Assembly: GCA_964648985.1 (NCBI GenBank)
Contig: CAZYMS010000029.1
Location: 1 to 11,964, forward strand
Origin: JAEUSE01 sp964648985
Lineage (GTDB): Bacteria; Patescibacteriota; Doudnabacteria; UBA920
Direction of reading: 5' to 3'
DNA length: 11,964 nt
In this document: positions 11,727-11,964 of the stretch, one piece after another
How positions within the stretch are numbered: position 1 is the stretch's first letter
Layout of the letters: every line of letters starts with the position of its first letter
The notes under the pieces: model-generated
The model's input: the letters and a program-made list of their open reading frames with translations, nothing else
Database searches by the model: none
Told to the model about the DNA's origin: nothing
Position numbers and translations under genes: made by a program

Positions 11727-11748
11727 ACGTAAGCAAATTGATTTTCCG

Positions 11749-11884
11749 CCCTCTTAAATGGGGCCCCCGACATACTTGGCTGAGCCCTGCTTTGAGGGCG
11801 AGGTAAGCATGGTGGGGAGAGGAACAGCTACGAAGGCAAGAAGAGTTTGACTTTGGTCTAACTCGACTAACCGGAGTGCGCTGT
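11749..11884 (+). ncRNA. Unassigned structured RNA or folded pre-tRNA leader
   Basis: Nearly the whole stretch can fold. Domain 1: CCTCT (11750-11754) with AGAGG (11818-11822), CCCC (11765-11768) with GGGG (11814-11817), CATACTT (11771-11777) with AAGCATG (11805-11811, one mismatch) and GCCCT (11784-11788) with AGGGC (11795-11799). Domain 2: ACAGC (11824-11828) with GCTGT (11880-11884), enclosing a hairpin of GAGTT/AACTC (11843-11847, 11860-11864) and GAC/GTC (11849-11851, 11856-11858). It ends five bases before tRNA-Glu. I looked for the signature bases of SRP RNA (GGAA tetraloop and GGAAGCAGC), RNase P (GAGGAAAGUCC) and tmRNA and found none. Confidence 0.5.
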
Positions 11885-11889
11885 GACGA

Positions 11890-11964
11890 GGCGCTATCAT
11901 CTAATGGTTAGGATATGTGGTTTTCATCCACAAAATCCGGGTTCGATTCCCGGTAGCGCTACCA
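11890..11964 (+). tRNA. tRNA-Glu (UUC anticodon)
   Basis: This is a complete 75-nt cloverleaf with encoded CCA (11962-11964). Acceptor strands are GGCGCTA (11890-11896) and TAGCGCT (11954-11960), and the first pair is a G-U wobble. The anticodon stem is TGTGG/CCACA with loop TTTTCAT and anticodon TTC at 11923-11925. The T-arm is CCGGG-TTCGATT-CCCGG. The D-arm region ATCTAATGGTTAGGAT and the UUC anticodon match bacterial tRNA-Glu. It lies at the window edge directly after a folded region and probably shares its promoter. Confidence 0.96.

Noticed and set aside
11749..11884. Assignment to SRP RNA, RNase P RNA, tmRNA or a named riboswitch
   Set aside because: None of the signature sequences I know for these classes is present, so it is left unassigned.
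1..11964. UGA recoding as in some CPR lineages
   Set aside because: TGA ends dut, the ThyX-like gene and the 84-residue gene at the expected protein ends, and no conserved gene contains an in-frame TGA.
1..11964. CRISPR array, transposase or phage genes
   Set aside because: No regularly spaced direct repeats were seen and no product resembles a transposase, integrase, Cas or phage structural protein.

Overview
The window reads as a compact, AT-leaning (about 43% GC) bacterial chromosome segment, most likely from a Patescibacteria/CPR genome. Supporting signs are short genes, tiny intergenic gaps, a two-domain ThyX-like protein, a CofE-like ligase with no other F420 genes, an isolated TfoX C-terminal domain, a degenerate DinB-fold protein and many starts without Shine-Dalgarno sequences. 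TGA is used as a stop (dut, thyX-like and the 84-residue gene), so there is no sign of the UGA recoding known in some CPR lineages. The lineage call is inference from gene content; no rRNA is present.

Layout. 1-411: tail of an unrecognised gene. 412-678: hairpins, a near-consensus promoter and a folded leader. 679-1323: an unrecognised gene of clearly higher GC with its own terminator. 1437-2165: membrane-anchored NERD-domain protein. 2229-2627: small cupin, ending at a hairpin shared with a convergent 84-residue gene (2673-2927, minus). A divergent promoter region with a palindrome leads to msrA (3005-3550), followed by a PPC/DUF296 protein (3629-4048) and a terminator. A double-hairpin element of dispersed-repeat type forms the 5' flank of a CofE-like gene (4256-4987).

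The core is 5092-9860, a tightly spaced operon encoding dTTP precursor synthesis: dCTP deaminase, a catalytically degenerate dCTP-deaminase-like paralogue, dUTPase, thymidylate kinase and a tandem ThyX-like protein, then a YgjP-type metallopeptidase and a TfoX C-terminal-domain protein. The enzymes in order would give dCTP -> dUTP -> dUMP -> dTMP -> dTDP; only nucleoside diphosphate kinase is missing. A perfect 17-bp bidirectional terminator closes the operon against a convergent DinB-like gene.

The right end holds a 49-residue Trp-rich mini-gene with terminator, a two-helix membrane protein, a minus-strand hypothetical gene, and a promoter followed by about 135 nt of strongly self-complementary sequence running straight into tRNA-Glu(UUC) at the window edge. 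The observations most worth following are the pseudo-deaminase beside its active paralogue, the ThyX-like protein whose halves each keep a different part of the signature motif, and the unassigned structured RNA before tRNA-Glu.
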